A DNA stretch of 64,000 nucleotides from an uncultured Draconibacterium sp. Its GTDB lineage: Bacteria; Bacteroidota; Bacteroidia; Bacteroidales; Prolixibacteraceae. The number at the start of each line of letters is the position of its first letter. The first letter of the stretch is position 1. This document shows, piece by piece, positions 9,588 to 17,736 of this stretch. Location: positions 3,753,001 through 3,817,000 of the forward strand of contig NZ_OY781464.1 of the NCBI RefSeq assembly GCF_963676735.1. The letters are read 5' to 3'. The translations under genes and the position numbers were made by a program. Under the pieces are notes generated by a model that had not been told where the DNA came from, made no database searches, and worked only from the letters and a program-made list of their open reading frames with translations.

Positions 9588-9596
9588 TTTCCGTCA

Positions 9597-9604
9597 CAAA
9601 AATA
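9597..9604 (-). promoter_or_regulatory. Candidate -7 element for carAB
   Basis: On the minus strand this is TATTTTTG, matching TAnnTTTG, about 140 bp upstream of carA. No good -33 element is seen at the expected spacing. The weak ARG-box-like site falls just downstream of it, in a position to block initiation. Confidence 0.35.
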
Positions 9605-9647
9605 GAAAATATTCTGAATTTCATACCTGCTTTTCTTAAAAAATGCA

Positions 9648-9655
9648 TATTTTTG
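9648..9655 (+). promoter_or_regulatory. -7 promoter element of the argR cluster
   Basis: TATTTTTG matches TAnnTTTG exactly. Initiation usually lies a few bases beyond this element, which puts the transcript start at about 9660-9663. The message would thus begin at or just before the first possible argR start codon (9664). That bears on start choice: ATG 9679 would have a leader of about 16 bases. Confidence 0.55.
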
Positions 9656-9663
9656 CATCATAA

Positions 9664-10164
9664 ATGAATATTTATTCAATGAAGAATAAAATACAACGAC
9701 AACTTGAAATCCGAAAAATAATTCAAAAAGGGAATGTACACAGCCAGGATGAATTATTGGTTGAATTAAAACGCCGAGGCTTCGACCTAACGCAGGCCAC
9801 CCTGTCGCGCGATTTAAAAGTGCTACAGGTTGCAAAAGTACCACATCCGGTTAAAGGCTATGTTTATACCATACCCGAAAACGGACTAACAGAAAAGCAT
9901 AGTGCAGAACACATTAACCGCATTAATTACCTGGCCGACGGATTTCAGGATTTACAGTTTTCGGGCAATCTGGCCGTATTAAAAACGGTACCCGGATATG
10001 CCAGCAGCATTGCTGCGGTGATAGACACCGCCAGCCCCTGGGAGATTTTGGGAACAGTTGCCGGAGACGACACGATTTTAATTATTCAAAGGGAAGGAAT
10101 ATCGAAAAATGATTTGACCGAGGCATTATTTAAAATTATGCCAAAGCTAAAAGACAAATTGTAG
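9664..10164 (+). CDS. argR: Arginine repressor ArgR
   Basis: ArgR is an arginine-dependent DNA-binding regulator that works as a hexamer. The N-terminal winged-helix domain is visible (QLEIRKIIQKGNVHSQDELL, then the recognition stretch TQATLSRDLKVLQ). The C-terminal oligomerisation and arginine-binding domain includes TVPGYASSIAAVID and the GTVAGDDTILII segment typical of the family. Two in-frame starts are possible: ATG 9664 gives 166 residues, and ATG 9679 gives 161 (MKNKIQRQLEI...), closer to relatives. Because the promoter and operator sit where they do, 9679 may be the real start. The gene is first in the rightward arg/pro cluster, nine bases before the GNAT gene. Confidence 0.95.
   Translation: MNIYSMKNKIQRQLEIRKIIQKGNVHSQDELLVELKRRGFDLTQATLSRDLKVLQVAKVPHPVKGYVYTIPENGLTEKHSAEHINRINYLADGFQDLQFSGNLAVLKTVPGYASSIAAVIDTASPWEILGTVAGDDTILIIQREGISKNDLTEALFKIMPKLKDKL
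9665..9678. promoter_or_regulatory. ARG box (ArgR operator), perfect palindrome
   Basis: TGAATATTTATTCA is an exact inverted repeat of the form TGAAT-N4-ATTCA, the core of the ArgR/AhrC operator consensus. It lies immediately downstream of the predicted transcription start and directly before ATG 9679 of argR, overlapping the alternative ATG at 9664. Binding here would repress argR itself and the downstream arg/pro genes (inference). Confidence 0.7.
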
Positions 10165-10172
10165 ATCGAAGG

Positions 10173-10835
10173 ATGAAGAGCTTAAATAACATCAAAGTAT
10201 TAATTGCCGACGAAAATCACCTGAAATTCATCGACGATATAAACGATGCCATCGATAGTGCATCGAAACAAAGAGGTACGGGTATTGCACGCCGAACCTT
10301 TGAATACCTTGCTGATAAAATGAAGCAGGGCAAAGCAATAATTGCGCTGGAAGAAGGCGAAATGTTTGCCGGCTTTTGCTACATAGAAACCTGGCAGGAA
10401 AAAGGCTTCGTGGCCAACTCGGGACTTATTGTTGCCGAAAATTACCGCGGAATAGGTTTGGCTAAGGCGATTAAAAAGAAAGCTTTTGAGTTGTCGCGCA
10501 GAAAATATCCGAACTCTAAAATTTTTGGATTAACAACCGGATTAGCAGTAATGAAGATCAACCATGAGCTGGGCTATCGACCTGTAACTTTTTCGGAGCT
10601 TACCCTCGACGATCAGTTTTGGAAAGGCTGCCAGGGATGCATTAACCATGACATACTGGAACGTACGGGCAGAACAAAATGCCTTTGCACCGGAATGCTA
10701 TACGACCCGGCGTGGGAAAAACCAACTTATACGAATGGCAATGGCATTAGAAAAAGAAGTTTACTTGATTTGATACCAAAGCGCAAACCGGGGGTAGCAA
10801 AAAAGAAAAACAAACTATTAAAGAAAAATAAGTAG
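10173..10835 (+). CDS. GNAT acyltransferase, candidate N-acylglutamate synthase
   Basis: This 220-residue GNAT-fold protein has the acyl-CoA pyrophosphate loop at residues 91-97 (YRGIGLA) and the preceding beta strand GLIVAEN. It lies between argR and argG, and no classical argA or argJ is seen, so I infer that it acylates glutamate to start arginine synthesis. My recollection is that genetic work in Bacteroides thetaiotaomicron assigned this step to the gene in the same place. An unusual feature is a four-cysteine set, Cys153-x2-Cys156 and Cys170-x-Cys172, which could bind a metal. The C-terminus is a lysine-rich tail (about 193-220). The acyl donor, acetyl- or succinyl-CoA, cannot be told from the sequence. 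Confidence 0.82.
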   Translation: MKSLNNIKVLIADENHLKFIDDINDAIDSASKQRGTGIARRTFEYLADKMKQGKAIIALEEGEMFAGFCYIETWQEKGFVANSGLIVAENYRGIGLAKAIKKKAFELSRRKYPNSKIFGLTTGLAVMKINHELGYRPVTFSELTLDDQFWKGCQGCINHDILERTGRTKCLCTGMLYDPAWEKPTYTNGNGIRKRSLLDLIPKRKPGVAKKKNKLLKKNK

Positions 10836-10899
10836 AGTGACGGTAAGTTATTCAACGGACAGCTACAGACTTAACTTGAGTAGTATTGGCCGTCACTCT
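10834..10899 (+). repeat. Nested hairpin between the GNAT gene and argG
   Basis: A perfect ten-base outer stem (AGAGTGACGG with CCGTCACTCT) begins at the GNAT stop codon and is followed by TTTT. Inside it AAGTTA pairs with TAACTT. The loop contains GACAGCTACAGACTTAA (10858-10874), which recurs exactly at 22872-22888. It could act as an attenuator or processing site, or be a dispersed repeat. Confidence 0.6.
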
Positions 10900-10916
10900 T
10901 TTAAAGATATTTAGTT

Positions 10917-12110
10917 ATGAGTAAAAAATTGGTACTGGCATTTAGCGGTGGTTTAGACACCTCGTTTTGTGTAAAATACTTAAAAGAAGAAAAAGGATAT
11001 GATGTTTACACAGCAATTGCCAACACAGGAGGTTTCTCTGACGAGGAACTAAAAGAAATTGAAAAACGGGCACTGGCACTTGGAGCCGTTGAACACATTA
11101 CACTTGATGTTACCAACGAATACTATGAAAAATGCATTCGCTACATGGTTTACGGAAATGTATTGCGAAATAACACCTACCCCATTTCGGTAAGTTCAGA
11201 ACGCGCATTTCAGGCCATTGCCATTATTGAGTACGCCAAAGAAATTGATGCAAAATACATTGCACACGGCAGCACAGGCGCCGGAAACGACCAGATTCGC
11301 TTCGACCTTACTTTCCAGGTTCTGGCTCCTGAGATTGAAATAATAACGCCTACCCGCGATATGCTTTTAACCCGCCAGTACGAAATCGACTACCTAAAAA
11401 AATATGGTTTTGAGGCCGATTTTACCAAAATGGAATACTCCATTAACCAGGGGCTTTGGGGCACCAGCGTTGGCGGAAAAGAAACGCTAACCACCAACAA
11501 AAACCTGCCCGAAGAAGCTTATCCAAGCCAGCTGGAAGCCACTGGCGAACAAACCATCGAATTGGGTTTTGAAAAAGGAGAACTGGTATCGCTCGACGGA
11601 GAATTTTACGAAAACGGTCCCGAAGTAATTCGTGCGCTGGAGACTGTTGCATCTAAATACGCCATTGGGCGCGACACCCACGTTGGAGATACCATTATTG
11701 GTATTAAAGGCCGTGTTGGTTTTGAAGCTGCCGCCCCGCTGATTACCATTAAAGCGCATCACCTGCTGGAAAAACATACCTTAACCAAGTGGCAGGCCTA
11801 CTGGAAAGAACAACTGGGTAACTGGTACGGCATGTTTTTACACGAAGCCATGTACCAGGAACCGGTTATGCGAAACATCGAAGATTTTCTGGAATCGACC
11901 CAGGAAAATGTTACCGGAAAAGTAATCGTAAAACTTAAACCTTACCACTTTGAACTGGTTGGTATTGAATCGGAACACGACCTGATGAACTCGGGATTTG
12001 GAGAGTACGGCGAAACCGTTGAAGCATGGACAGCCGACGACGTTAAAGGGTTTACCAAAATCTTATCGAACTCCTTAAAAATCTACAACAAGGTAAATAA
12101 CAAATTATAG
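10917..12110 (+). CDS. argG: Argininosuccinate synthase
   Basis: ArgG joins citrulline and aspartate with ATP to give argininosuccinate, the penultimate arginine step. The 397-residue protein has the N-type PP-loop AFSGGLDTSF at residues 8-17 and typical substrate-binding stretches (AHGSTGAGNDQIRF, and EYSINQGLWGTSVGG). The ATG start follows the nested hairpin by 17 bases, and the stop codon lies one base before the argC start, so argG and argC are surely cotranscribed and probably translationally coupled. ArgH, which completes the pathway, is encoded separately at 30.8 kb. Confidence 0.98.
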   Translation: MSKKLVLAFSGGLDTSFCVKYLKEEKGYDVYTAIANTGGFSDEELKEIEKRALALGAVEHITLDVTNEYYEKCIRYMVYGNVLRNNTYPISVSSERAFQAIAIIEYAKEIDAKYIAHGSTGAGNDQIRFDLTFQVLAPEIEIITPTRDMLLTRQYEIDYLKKYGFEADFTKMEYSINQGLWGTSVGGKETLTTNKNLPEEAYPSQLEATGEQTIELGFEKGELVSLDGEFYENGPEVIRALETVASKYAIGRDTHVGDTIIGIKGRVGFEAAAPLITIKAHHLLEKHTLTKWQAYWKEQLGNWYGMFLHEAMYQEPVMRNIEDFLESTQENVTGKVIVKLKPYHFELVGIESEHDLMNSGFGEYGETVEAWTADDVKGFTKILSNSLKIYNKVNNKL

Positions 12111-12111
12111 G

Positions 12112-13080
12112 ATGATTAAAGTTGGAATTATAGGAGGAGCCGGATACACTGCCGGAGAGCTGTTGAGAATTTTACTGAATCATCCGCAGGTTGAAATTGG
12201 CTTTATACAAAGCACGAGCAATGCCGGCAACCTGATTTCGGATGTACACATTGATTTGTTGGGCGAAACGGAAATCACGTTCACCGATCAGATGCCTTTT
12301 GATGAGGTTGATGTTATTTTCCTTTGTATGGGACATGGCAAATCGATAGAATTTGTGGAAAAACACAATTTTCCTAAATATTTAAAAATTATAGATTTAA
12401 GCCACGACTTCAGGCTAAAAAGAGCCGGTAACGACTTTGTGTATGGCTTGCCCGAACTAAACCGCGAAGAAATTGAATCGTCAGAACGCATTGCCAACCC
12501 GGGCTGTTTTGCCACCGGAATTCAGCTGGCACTGTTGCCATTGGCTGCCAACAACTTATTGCAGGACGAAATTCATGTACAAGCAATAACAGGCTCAACC
12601 GGTGCCGGACAAAAACCAACCGCAACATCGCATTTTAGCTGGCGCAGCAGCAATGTTTCGGCTTACAAAATTTTCGAGCACCAGCACGAGGGCGAAATCA
12701 TCCAAAGCCTTACACAATTGCAAGCTGGTTTTGAAAAAGACTTCAACTTTGTGCCCATTCGTGGAAACCACACAAGAGGTATTTTTGTGGCTTGTTATAC
12801 AAAATTTGAAGGCTCGCTTGAAGAAGCCAACGAAATTTATAAAGAGTATTACGCCGGCCACCCCTTTGTTTTTATAAGCGATAAAAACCCGGGAGTAAAA
12901 CAAGTGGTAAACACCAACAAGGGCGTACTTTACCTGGAAAAACACGGCACCAAACTGGTTATAATCAGTTTAACCGACAATTTAATAAAAGGTGCATCCG
13001 GACAGGCAGTTCAAAACATGAACCTGATGTTTGGGTTAGACGAAAAAGCCGGACTCAACTTAAAACCGGTAGCTTTTTAA
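12112..13080 (+). CDS. argC: N-acyl-gamma-glutamyl-phosphate reductase
   Basis: ArgC reduces N-acylglutamyl phosphate to the semialdehyde with NADPH. The 322-residue protein starts with a Rossmann loop (VGIIGGAGYTAGELLRIL) and carries catalytic Cys132 in ANPGCFATGIQLALLPLA. The later GNHTRGIF and GASGQAVQNMNLMFG segments are conserved in the family. The substrate may be the succinyl or the acetyl form, depending on the acyl group used here. The gene is separated from argG by one base and from argD by 79 bases that hold a palindromic repeat. Confidence 0.97.
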   Translation: MIKVGIIGGAGYTAGELLRILLNHPQVEIGFIQSTSNAGNLISDVHIDLLGETEITFTDQMPFDEVDVIFLCMGHGKSIEFVEKHNFPKYLKIIDLSHDFRLKRAGNDFVYGLPELNREEIESSERIANPGCFATGIQLALLPLAANNLLQDEIHVQAITGSTGAGQKPTATSHFSWRSSNVSAYKIFEHQHEGEIIQSLTQLQAGFEKDFNFVPIRGNHTRGIFVACYTKFEGSLEEANEIYKEYYAGHPFVFISDKNPGVKQVVNTNKGVLYLEKHGTKLVIISLTDNLIKGASGQAVQNMNLMFGLDEKAGLNLKPVAF

Positions 13081-13099
13081 AACAATTGCACACAGATAG

Positions 13100-13145
13100 C
13101 GCAGATTAACACAGACAAAATCAGCGTTTGTCAGCGTAATCTGCG
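13100..13145. repeat. Palindromic repeat element in the argC-argD gap
   Basis: Outer arms CGCAGATTA and TAATCTGCG are perfect nine-base complements; inner arms GACAAA and TTTGTC pair around a seven-base loop. Sequences of the 'cacagat...cagattaacacagac' kind recur between genes in many Bacteroidota genomes (general recollection). The element ends 14 bases before the argD ATG and could form an RNA hairpin. Confidence 0.6.
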
Positions 13146-13159
13146 AGAAAGAATTGAAT

Positions 13160-14296
13160 ATGGAACTATTTAACGTATATCCACTTTTCGACATTACCCC
13201 GGTAAAAGCCGAGGGATGTTACGTTTGGGATGCCGACGGAAAGAAATATCTTGACCTTTATGGCGGGCATGCAGTAATCTCAATCGGACACAGTCACCCC
13301 TGCTATGTAAAAAAAATTACTCAGCAGCTTCAGCAAATTGGCTTTTACTCTAACTCGGTGCAAAATCCGCTACAGACTGAATTAGCTGATAAACTGGGCA
13401 AAATTTCAGGATGTGAAGACTACCAGCTTTTCTTGTGCAACTCGGGAGCCGAAGCCAACGAAAATGCACTGAAACTTGCATCTTTTATTACTGGTAAAAA
13501 GAAAATAATCAGTTATAAAAAAGGCTTTCACGGTCGTACATCGGCAGCCGTTGGCATTACCGATAATCCGAAAATTATTGCTCCTGTTAACGAAACAGAT
13601 AATGCTGTAATTCTTCCGTTTAACGACATAAAGGCTACCGAAGATGTTTTGAAACAAGGTGATGTTGCAGCAGTAATTGTTGAGGGTATTCAGGGAATTG
13701 GAGGAATTTACGTACCCGACACCGAGTTCCTTACCAAGCTAAAACAACTGACAGAAAAATATGTAGCCGTTCTTATTCTCGACGAAATACAATCGGGATA
13801 CGGACGAAGTGGCAAGTTCTTCGCTTACCAGCATACCGCTATTAAACCCGACATTGTAACAATGGCAAAAGGAATGGGTAACGGATTTCCTATTGGAGGC
13901 GTGCTGATTCAGCCGGAAATTGAGCCGTGGTTTGGCATGCTGGGAACCACTTTTGGCGGAAACCACCTGGCCTGTGCTGCTGCCATTGCAGTTCTGGACG
14001 TAATGAAAGACGAAAAGCTGGTGGAGAATGCAGAGTCAGTAGGAAATTACCTGATGGATAAACTGGCGGAGATAGATGCAGAGTTTGAGATCAGAGGAGA
14101 AGGATTAATGATCGGTCTGGAATTTAAACAACCAATTGCTGATATTCGCCGGAAACTGTTGTTCGATTACGGAATTTTCACCGGTGTTTCAGGACAAAAT
14201 ATCATACGGTTGCTGCCTCCGTTAAGTCTTACAAAAACACAGGCCGACGTATTTTTAACGGCGTTTGCAGAAGTACTTGATACCGTTGTTGAATAA
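13160..14296 (+). CDS. argD: N-acylornithine aminotransferase (class III, PLP)
   Basis: ArgD transfers an amino group from glutamate to N-acylglutamate semialdehyde, giving N-acylornithine. The class III aminotransferase hallmarks are present: NSGAEANENALKLA near residues 94-107, FHGRT near 123, the PLP-binding Asp in LDEIQSGYGRSGKF near 208, and the Schiff-base Lys237 in TMAKGMGNGFPIGG. I chose ATG 13160 (378 residues) over an in-frame TTG six bases upstream; the reading frame is otherwise identical. The context (argC before, argF' after) supports the biosynthetic role. Acetyl versus succinyl preference is unknown. Confidence 0.94.
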   Translation: MELFNVYPLFDITPVKAEGCYVWDADGKKYLDLYGGHAVISIGHSHPCYVKKITQQLQQIGFYSNSVQNPLQTELADKLGKISGCEDYQLFLCNSGAEANENALKLASFITGKKKIISYKKGFHGRTSAAVGITDNPKIIAPVNETDNAVILPFNDIKATEDVLKQGDVAAVIVEGIQGIGGIYVPDTEFLTKLKQLTEKYVAVLILDEIQSGYGRSGKFFAYQHTAIKPDIVTMAKGMGNGFPIGGVLIQPEIEPWFGMLGTTFGGNHLACAAAIAVLDVMKDEKLVENAESVGNYLMDKLAEIDAEFEIRGEGLMIGLEFKQPIADIRRKLLFDYGIFTGVSGQNIIRLLPPLSLTKTQADVFLTAFAEVLDTVVE

Positions 14297-14334
14297 ATAA
14301 AAATCAGAACCACACTTTTTCTAAATTAGACCAA

Positions 14335-15132
14335 ATGGAAAATAAAAAAATAGCAATTATAGGCGTAGGAAACATGGGAGGAGCCATAGCAATCGGACTG
14401 CTAAAATCGGGTTCGATTGAGGCGGCCAATATCGCCGTTTCCGACAGAAAAGAAACCACGCTCAGAAAAATGAGCGATTTTGGAATTGCCACTTATCAAA
14501 ACAACATTGAGGCGGCTAAAAATGCCGACGTAATTATTGTTGCTGTAAAACCTTACCATATTGAAGGGGTGATAAATGAACTAAAACCCGTTTTAGCACC
14601 CAATAAAATATTCATCTCAATTGTTGCAGGTGTAGGTATCGACGATTTAGGAGCAATGGCCGGAAACGACATTCCTATTTTTAGGGTAATGCCCAATACT
14701 GCTATTGCCTTGCAAGAATCGCTGACTTGTATTTCTGCCAACGGAAACACCGCCGCACATCGCGAATATGTAGTGGAGTTATTTGATAAACTGGGAAAAA
14801 CAATTGAAATTCCGGAAGAATTAATGGCTGCTGCCACCGTACTTTCATCGTGCGGAATTGCCTACGCCCTGCGTTACATCCGGGCAGCCATGCAAGGTGG
14901 CATTGAAATTGGCTTTAGCGCCGAAATGGCACAACTAATTACGGCGCAAACGGTTAAAGGTGCCACTGAGTTATTGTTGCAATCGGGACATCATCCGGAA
15001 CGCGAAATCGATAAAGTAACAACACCTATGGGCGTTACTATTACCGGCTTAAACGAAATGGAACACAAAGGCTTCAGTTCTTCACTAATCCAGGGAGTAC
15101 TGGCTTCATACAAAAAGATAAAAGACAACTAA
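14335..15132 (+). CDS. proC: Pyrroline-5-carboxylate reductase
   Basis: ProC reduces pyrroline-5-carboxylate to proline with NAD(P)H, the last proline step. The 265-residue protein has the N-terminal Rossmann motif IGVGNMGGAIAIGLL and the family signature near the C-terminus (TAQTVKGATELLLQSGHHPEREIDKVTTPMGVTITGLNEME). It lies 38 bases after argD and three bases before proB. With proB and proA the whole proline route is encoded inside the arginine cluster, so flux from glutamate to both products may be set together. Confidence 0.97.
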   Translation: MENKKIAIIGVGNMGGAIAIGLLKSGSIEAANIAVSDRKETTLRKMSDFGIATYQNNIEAAKNADVIIVAVKPYHIEGVINELKPVLAPNKIFISIVAGVGIDDLGAMAGNDIPIFRVMPNTAIALQESLTCISANGNTAAHREYVVELFDKLGKTIEIPEELMAAATVLSSCGIAYALRYIRAAMQGGIEIGFSAEMAQLITAQTVKGATELLLQSGHHPEREIDKVTTPMGVTITGLNEMEHKGFSSSLIQGVLASYKKIKDN

Positions 15133-15135
15133 AAC

Positions 15136-16239
15136 GTGCAGTGCCGATACAAAAAAATAACTGTTAAAGTTGGAAGCAATGTGCTGGCCAAAGCCGATGG
15201 AACACTAAACGTTTCGCGCATAGCCCATCTTGTCGACCAAATTGCGCTTCTGCATAAAAATGGAGTTGAGGTGGTTTTGGTATCATCGGGGGCTGTAGCT
15301 GCCGGCAGGGCCGTAATGAGCGAAACAAAAAAATCGGACGCCGTTTCGCAGCGCCAGCTCTGGGCTGCACTGGGGCAGGTAAAATTAATTTCGCGTTACT
15401 CCGATTTCTTTCAAGAGGATGGTTTAACCTGTGCGCAGGTGCTAACTACAAAAGAAAATTTCTCGAGCCGCGGTCATTACCTGAACATGAAAAACTGCAT
15501 TACAACGCTGTTGGAACATAAAGTAATCCCAATTGTAAACGAAAACGACACCATTTCGGTAACCGAACTGATGTTTACCGACAACGACGAACTTTCAGGC
15601 TTAATCGCCTCGATGGTTGACTCGGAGGCCCTGATTATTCTTAGCAACATTGATGGCGTTTACAACGCACATCCCGAAAGTGAAGGTGCAGAGTTGATTG
15701 AACGCATAGAAATAACAGAAAAAGGGCCCAAAAATGCCATCTCATCGCAGCGCTCAAACTTTGGGCGTGGCGGAATGCTAACCAAGTTCCGAATTGCCAA
15801 AAAAGTTGCCGGCGATGGAATTGGCGTGCATGTGGCCAACGGCACCCGCCCCGATGTGCTCATTGACTTACTCGATAAATCAAAAAACCTAAAACACACC
15901 TTCTTCGTACCTAATAAAAAACCATCAAGCGGTGTAAAAAAATGGATTGGCTATTCCGATGGTTTTACAAAAGGACAAATTGTAATAAACGAAGGCGCTG
16001 CAAAAGCGCTGATTTCCGACAAAGCGGTTAGTCTGCTACCCGTAGGAATTGAAAAGATTGAAGGTGAATTTAAAAAAGGTGATCTGATAAAAATAACCGA
16101 TACAAATGGGCTTCTTGTTGGAATGGGAAAAGCTTCGTACGGATCGGACAAAATTGATAAAGAAAAACAAACAGACAAACAAAAACCGGTAATACATTAC
16201 GATTATTTGTACCTGGAAAACAGAACAAACAGTACATAA
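15136..16239 (+). CDS. proB: Glutamate 5-kinase with PUA domain
   Basis: ProB phosphorylates glutamate to gamma-glutamyl phosphate, the first and usually proline-inhibited step. The 367-residue protein joins an amino-acid kinase domain (about 1-260; KVGSNVLAKADG, VSSGAVAAGRAVM, NENDTISV, FGRGGMLTKFRIAKKVA) to a C-terminal PUA domain (about 275-360). The start is GTG at 15136, three bases after the proC stop, and no upstream ATG fits, so the two are probably coupled. A 166-base structured gap separates it from proA, unlike the tight spacing before it. Confidence 0.96.
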   Translation: MQCRYKKITVKVGSNVLAKADGTLNVSRIAHLVDQIALLHKNGVEVVLVSSGAVAAGRAVMSETKKSDAVSQRQLWAALGQVKLISRYSDFFQEDGLTCAQVLTTKENFSSRGHYLNMKNCITTLLEHKVIPIVNENDTISVTELMFTDNDELSGLIASMVDSEALIILSNIDGVYNAHPESEGAELIERIEITEKGPKNAISSQRSNFGRGGMLTKFRIAKKVAGDGIGVHVANGTRPDVLIDLLDKSKNLKHTFFVPNKKPSSGVKKWIGYSDGFTKGQIVINEGAAKALISDKAVSLLPVGIEKIEGEFKKGDLIKITDTNGLLVGMGKASYGSDKIDKEKQTDKQKPVIHYDYLYLENRTNST

Positions 16240-16259
16240 ATATATATAGAAACAAAAAC

Positions 16260-16353
16260 AGCTCAGAGTAACTCGTAACTAGCGTTTGTCGGCTCCGGCA
16301 AACACCCTTACTCCCCTTTTTTTTGATGCCTTAATTTAAACTTATTCTGAGCT
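16260..16353 (+). repeat. Long-range inverted repeat enclosing a small hairpin, proB-proA gap
   Basis: Arms at 16260-16270 (AGCTCAGAGTA) and 16343-16353 (TATTCTGAGCT) are complementary over 11 bases with one G-T pair. Between them, GTTTGTCG and CGGCAAAC (16284-16303) form a tight hairpin followed further on by a T run. The right arm directly abuts the terminator-like hairpin at 16354. Confidence 0.55.
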
Positions 16354-16390
16354 CCCTCTCCCTCCCCCGGGAGAGGGTTTTTTCTTTTTT
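16354..16390 (+). terminator. Strong intrinsic-terminator-like hairpin 15 bp before proA
   Basis: CCCTCTCCC and GGGAGAGGG form a perfect nine-base GC-rich stem with a six-base loop, followed by an uninterrupted T-rich run. It meets the usual definition of a rho-independent terminator, yet it lies inside the arg/pro cluster just before proA. It may reduce or condition read-through. Confidence 0.75.
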
Positions 16391-16405
16391 TAAAAAACGT
16401 TAAAA

Positions 16406-17656
16406 ATGAAAATAAAGGAACAACTGCAAAAAACACTTGAAGCTTCGCGAAAGTTAAATCTGGTTGAAGAATCAACCGTTAGCAACTTGCTGCTCGAACT
16501 GGCCAAACAGGCCCGTGAAAATTCAGCATTTATACTAACTGAAAACCAAAAAGATCTGGAGAGAATGGATCCTGAAGATCCAAAATTCGACCGACTGAAG
16601 CTTACTGAAGAACGAATTGAAAGCATAGCTTCCGACATGGAAAATGTGGCTAAACTCGACAGTCCGGTCGGCAAGGTTTTAAAAGAATCAGTACGCGAAA
16701 ACGGATTAAGAATAAAAAAAGTATCGGTTCCTTTCGGCGTAATTGGTATTATTTACGAAGCACGCCCCAATGTTACGTTCGACGTGTTTGCCTTGTGCCT
16801 GAAATCGGGAAATGCCTGTGTGCTAAAAGGTGGCAGCGACGCCATTTATTCCAACCAGGCCATTGTTTCCATTATTCGTAAGGTTTTAAAACAATTTAAA
16901 CTTGATGAAAATACGGTTACACTGCTTCCGGCCGGTCGCGAAGAAACCAACGAAATGTTACGTGCGCATGGTTACATCGATTTAATTATTCCACGTGGCA
17001 GCCAGGGACTCATAAATTTTGTACGCGAAAATGCCACAATCCCGGTAATTGAAACAGGAGCAGGAATTTGCCATACTTATTTTGATGAATTTGGCGATGC
17101 CACCAAAGGTTGCGAGATAATTTTTAACGCAAAAACCCGACGTGTTTCGGTTTGTAATGCGCTGGATTGTTTGGTAATTCATAAAAACAGACTGACCGAT
17201 TTAAGCAGCTTTGCCCAAAAACTGTCGGTAGAAAACGTGGTAATTTATGCCGACGAACCGGCCTACGAACAAATAAAAGAAAGTTATCCAACTGATTTGC
17301 TTTTTAAAGCAACAGAAGAATCTTTTGGCACCGAGTTTTTATCCATGAAAATGTCGGTAAAAACCGTTGATACTTTTGAAGAAGCTTTAGCGCACATCAA
17401 TAAATACACTTCAAAGCACAGCGAAGCTATTATTTCCGAAAATAAGCAACGCATTGATATGTTCCGCAAAATGGTAGATGCCTCATCGGTATATTCCAAC
17501 ACTTCAACAGCCTACACCGATGGTGCTCAATTTGGCCTTGGTGCCGAAATTGGCATCAGCACCCAAAAACTGCATGCACGCGGGCCAATGGCCTTAGAAG
17601 AGCTTACCAGCTATAAATGGATTATTGAAGGCGACGGCCAAACCCGTCCAAGATAA
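16406..17656 (+). CDS. proA: Gamma-glutamyl phosphate reductase
   Basis: ProA reduces gamma-glutamyl phosphate to glutamate semialdehyde, which cyclises to pyrroline-5-carboxylate for ProC. The 416-residue length is normal for this aldehyde-dehydrogenase-fold enzyme. Visible motifs are GVIGIIYEARPNVTFDVFALCLKSGNA (about 111-137), the nucleotide-site stretch KGGSDAIYSN, and the catalytic Cys250 in NAKTRRVSVCNALDC. The ATG start lies directly after a terminator-like hairpin and T run, so its expression may depend on read-through or on a local start site. Confidence 0.97.
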   Translation: MKIKEQLQKTLEASRKLNLVEESTVSNLLLELAKQARENSAFILTENQKDLERMDPEDPKFDRLKLTEERIESIASDMENVAKLDSPVGKVLKESVRENGLRIKKVSVPFGVIGIIYEARPNVTFDVFALCLKSGNACVLKGGSDAIYSNQAIVSIIRKVLKQFKLDENTVTLLPAGREETNEMLRAHGYIDLIIPRGSQGLINFVRENATIPVIETGAGICHTYFDEFGDATKGCEIIFNAKTRRVSVCNALDCLVIHKNRLTDLSSFAQKLSVENVVIYADEPAYEQIKESYPTDLLFKATEESFGTEFLSMKMSVKTVDTFEEALAHINKYTSKHSEAIISENKQRIDMFRKMVDASSVYSNTSTAYTDGAQFGLGAEIGISTQKLHARGPMALEELTSYKWIIEGDGQTRPR

Positions 17657-17736
17657 AAGGAGAAAAAAACAGGCAAAATATAAACAATGGAAGCTGAAAC
17701 ATCAATCTTAACACTTCCTTCTTCAAACTTATAACA

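Noticed and set aside
17687..17734. A 15-codon open frame (MEAETSILTLPSSNL) ending two bases before argF'
   Set aside because: It has no arginine or proline run, no good ribosome site and no attenuator structure; it is probably chance.
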